A stretch of DNA of 18,814 nucleotides from Thalassiosira profunda. Lineage: Eukaryota; Bacillariophyta; Thalassiosirophyceae; Thalassiosirales; Thalassiosiraceae. Numbering within the stretch: position 1 is the stretch's first letter; the number at the start of each line of letters is the position of its first letter. Of this stretch, positions 17,130 through 18,814 are shown piece after piece. A program made the translations under genes and the position numbers. Where the stretch lies: assembly GCA_036939355.1 (NCBI GenBank), contig JALLAP010000127.1, positions 1-18,814 of the forward strand. Direction: 5' to 3'. The notes below the pieces were generated by a model. That model was not told the DNA's origin and searched no databases. It saw only the letters and a program-made list of their open reading frames with translations.

Positions 17130-17287
17130 GGTTGATAGAGGTCGATGTGCGGGTGCGGTCAACTCAAGATCTCTCGTCGCTGCGCTCACGGAGAGTGATT
17201 TTACTAGAAGCAGCTTCGCTGTGCAGACACGGCGTTTTTCACCCCCTTGCAATTCATAGGTACTTAGGTAGAGGTTTACGATGTTAC
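17130..17287 (-). promoter_or_regulatory. Short intergenic region with three TAGGTA elements
   Basis: These 158 bases separate the stop of the zinc-finger gene from the start of the duplicated-domain gene, both on the minus strand. TAGGTA lies at 17257-17262 and 17265-17270, and its complement TACCTA at 17285-17290, where it overlaps the TAG stop of the upstream gene. Confidence 0.45.
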
Positions 17288-18812
17288 CTATTTAGACTTT
17301 GGTCTACAGCAGTGCCACGCCTGGCCAGAACAATGCAAGTACTTTTGGCCTCCCGGATGTAGAAGATGAATGTAGTAGCCATCTTTGTCCCAACGCACTT
17401 GAAAGCAGAAGGGGCATTTCCGCAATCTGCCCCGGCTATCGGTATATTTTTTGTTGCATGTGAACATTTTATAGCCCTTGCCGCCCTTGCAAATCACAGG
17501 AGACCCGCACCTCTCTGCGTTTGTGCGGATATAGTTTTTCAGCTCCACAAACATGGGACAGCTGCCGCCTTCGCTCAGATTGGCAGGTGGAGGATACGCA
17601 TACTTGTCGAAATACAGTCTGCAATTTCGTTGCTCGCTATGACGAAATGCGCTGCCATCGAACTCATCGCCGTGTAAAAGATCACTCGCTCCGATGTATT
17701 TGCAAATGTTGGTCGGCGGATACCCCTGAGTGTAACTTATTTCGCGTCTAAACGTGATTGGACGCACATGCAGTTCAATCCGGCCCTTCCAACCCTTTTC
17801 ATCCAGGAGATCCGATCTAGCAAAACTGTTGTGATCCAAGACTTCGTCGTCAATAAGCCTCCTCTTCTTTGGAATCGAAATACGCNGATCTAGCAAAACT
17901 GTTGTGATCCAAGACTTCGTCGTCAATAAGCCTCCTCTTCTTTGGAAGCGAAATACGCATCGGCGGCAACCTGAATATCTGTCTCTGCCCGTCCTGATAC
18001 CTGACATAGGTGCGTGGCTTTGTACGACCAACATTCTTGTCGTTTTGATCTGAATCCCAAGCAATCATATTGCGGGTTCGCGCTTTTGTTGCATCCTCTG
18101 CATCTGCATCTGCCTTCAGTCCCCAATCGTTGTCGCGAATTGGCAGGCCCTTTTCATCTCGTTGAATGAGTCGGTACAAGGCATTCTGGTTCGGAACAAG
18201 TTTGTAGTGTGTCAGGAGCCGGACCAAGCAACCTCTCTCTTTGGATGATTTGAGTGTCGTTTGTTTGATGATGTGCAGCACCTCTTTCTTCGAATACATT
18301 CCCGTTCCGCCAGGCGCAGGCCGCTTTAATACAAGCCGTTTCGACCCAAGGTCAGCCTCCACGAAACGGCTCAAGTCTGATCCTCCCCAGTTTTTATATT
18401 CCGTGTGATCGCGGCGGTTGTGCACGGTCAACCAATCGACGGGCTCAGGCGGAGCCGACCCAAAATCCTTCTCATCATAATTTCTGAGGCGCAGCTCCTC
18501 GAACGACAGCCCTGCGTATATTGGCATGGCAGTTATGGACTGCATGACGATCTGCTCCCCGTCATCATCGACCTCATTTGTTGTATGGAACGGTATGGAA
18601 TCCCGCCCAATCGGGTGATGCACATTCTTGTAAGCGAGTGGCTGATCACATCGTGGCTGCCCTTCCCGCACCAGCTTCACGCGGTCGCGCCACTCAGGCT
18701 CTTCGACTTTCGCGACAGCTCCCTCGAGAGTTACCTGAAACAAAATGTGCGGAGGAGATGCCGTGCGCTCAACTGCAACGACAACAGCATACTTCCAGTC
18801 CCGCCCTCCGCT
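17288..18812 (-). CDS. Zinc-finger protein of transposase-associated type, open at the right edge and frame-broken at 17814-17959
   Basis: Reading right to left, one frame is open from the window edge (18812) to a stop at 17852-17850, and a second frame offset by one base runs on to TAG at 17290-17288. They meet within a 73-base duplication around an N; counting one copy makes a single frame of about 480 residues, without its N-terminus. The C-terminal part has a zinc-binding module of the form VICKGG..FTC..KCPFCFQVRWDKDGYYI..H..GQAWHCC. It resembles the C/H modules (FAR1, FLYWCH, WRKY-GCM1 group) of MULE-like transposases and the proteins derived from them, common in Thalassiosira; this is from memory of the pattern. 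Upstream are charged segments but no recognisable catalytic core, so it may be a DNA-binding remnant or domesticated protein. The first start seen (TTG, 18743) is not real. Confidence 0.55.
17814..17959. repeat. 73-base direct duplication flanking a single N
   Basis: Units 17814-17886 and 17887-17959 both start GATCTAGCAAAACTG and are identical except T at 17875 versus G at 17948, and N at 17886 versus A at 17959. The length is not a multiple of three and it breaks the frame of the zinc-finger gene. It is probably two overlapping contig ends joined by an N rather than a biological repeat. Confidence 0.85.
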
Positions 18813-18814
18813 AG

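Noticed and set aside
17814..17959. A target-site duplication or programmed frameshift in the zinc-finger gene
   Set aside because: The duplicated block abuts an N and nothing is inserted between the copies; a contig-join artefact is the simpler reading.
2..18814. A bacterial or phage gene cluster, defence system or CRISPR array
   Set aside because: Genes have spliceosomal introns, plastid presequences, PPR and LRR domains and no operon structure; no repeat-spacer arrays were seen.

Overview
The window is nuclear DNA of a photosynthetic stramenopile, most likely a centric diatom; a Thalassiosira-like species is my inference and was not tested. The evidence is: short GT-AG introns of 64 to 86 bases; two proteins that begin with a signal peptide followed by a diatom-type plastid cleavage motif (exact ASAFAP in the serine hydroxymethyltransferase, CGAFAP in a thioredoxin fusion); a large PPR protein; a diatom-style membrane LRR protein; and very compact spacing with shared intergenic regions. 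The one N (17886) marks it as a draft assembly.

Layout, left to right. 2-772 (+) is the C-terminal half of a MATE exporter, cut by the window edge. It converges on a PPR protein (3732-769, -), and the two stop codons share the four bases CTAG. A divergent intergenic region (3733-4262) leads to an intronless SpoU/TrmH RNA methyltransferase (4263-4934, +). Next is a six-exon secreted pappalysin-type (M43) zinc metalloprotease (5368-7455, +). Converging on it is a plastid-targeted protein with a Rossmann/MDR-like part and a C-terminal CQKC thioredoxin domain (9489-7558, -). A 701-base divergent region separates that from a six-exon single-pass membrane LRR protein (10191-13891, +), followed in tandem by plastid serine hydroxymethyltransferase (14123-15697, +). 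Converging on SHMT is a six-exon gene (17129-15918, -) for a 271-residue protein of unrecognised family built from two copies of a ~125-residue unit; one of its introns is GC-AG. The right end (to 17288, -) is a zinc-finger protein open at the edge, whose frame is broken by a 73-base duplication around the N.

The genes do not form an obvious pathway. Plastid SHMT (one-carbon/folate metabolism) and the plastid thioredoxin fusion share a compartment. The protease and LRR protein are secretory or surface proteins. The PPR and SpoU proteins act on RNA, the PPR probably in an organelle. The intron-bearing genes are the protease, the LRR gene and the duplicated-domain gene; the others are intronless as far as seen.

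I found no defence system, CRISPR array, tRNA, rRNA or complete mobile element. The most useful observations are the duplicated-domain gene with near-matching intron positions and a GC-AG intron, the likely contig-join artefact at the N, the unusual splice arrangement of the protease, and small TAGGTA clusters in three intergenic regions.
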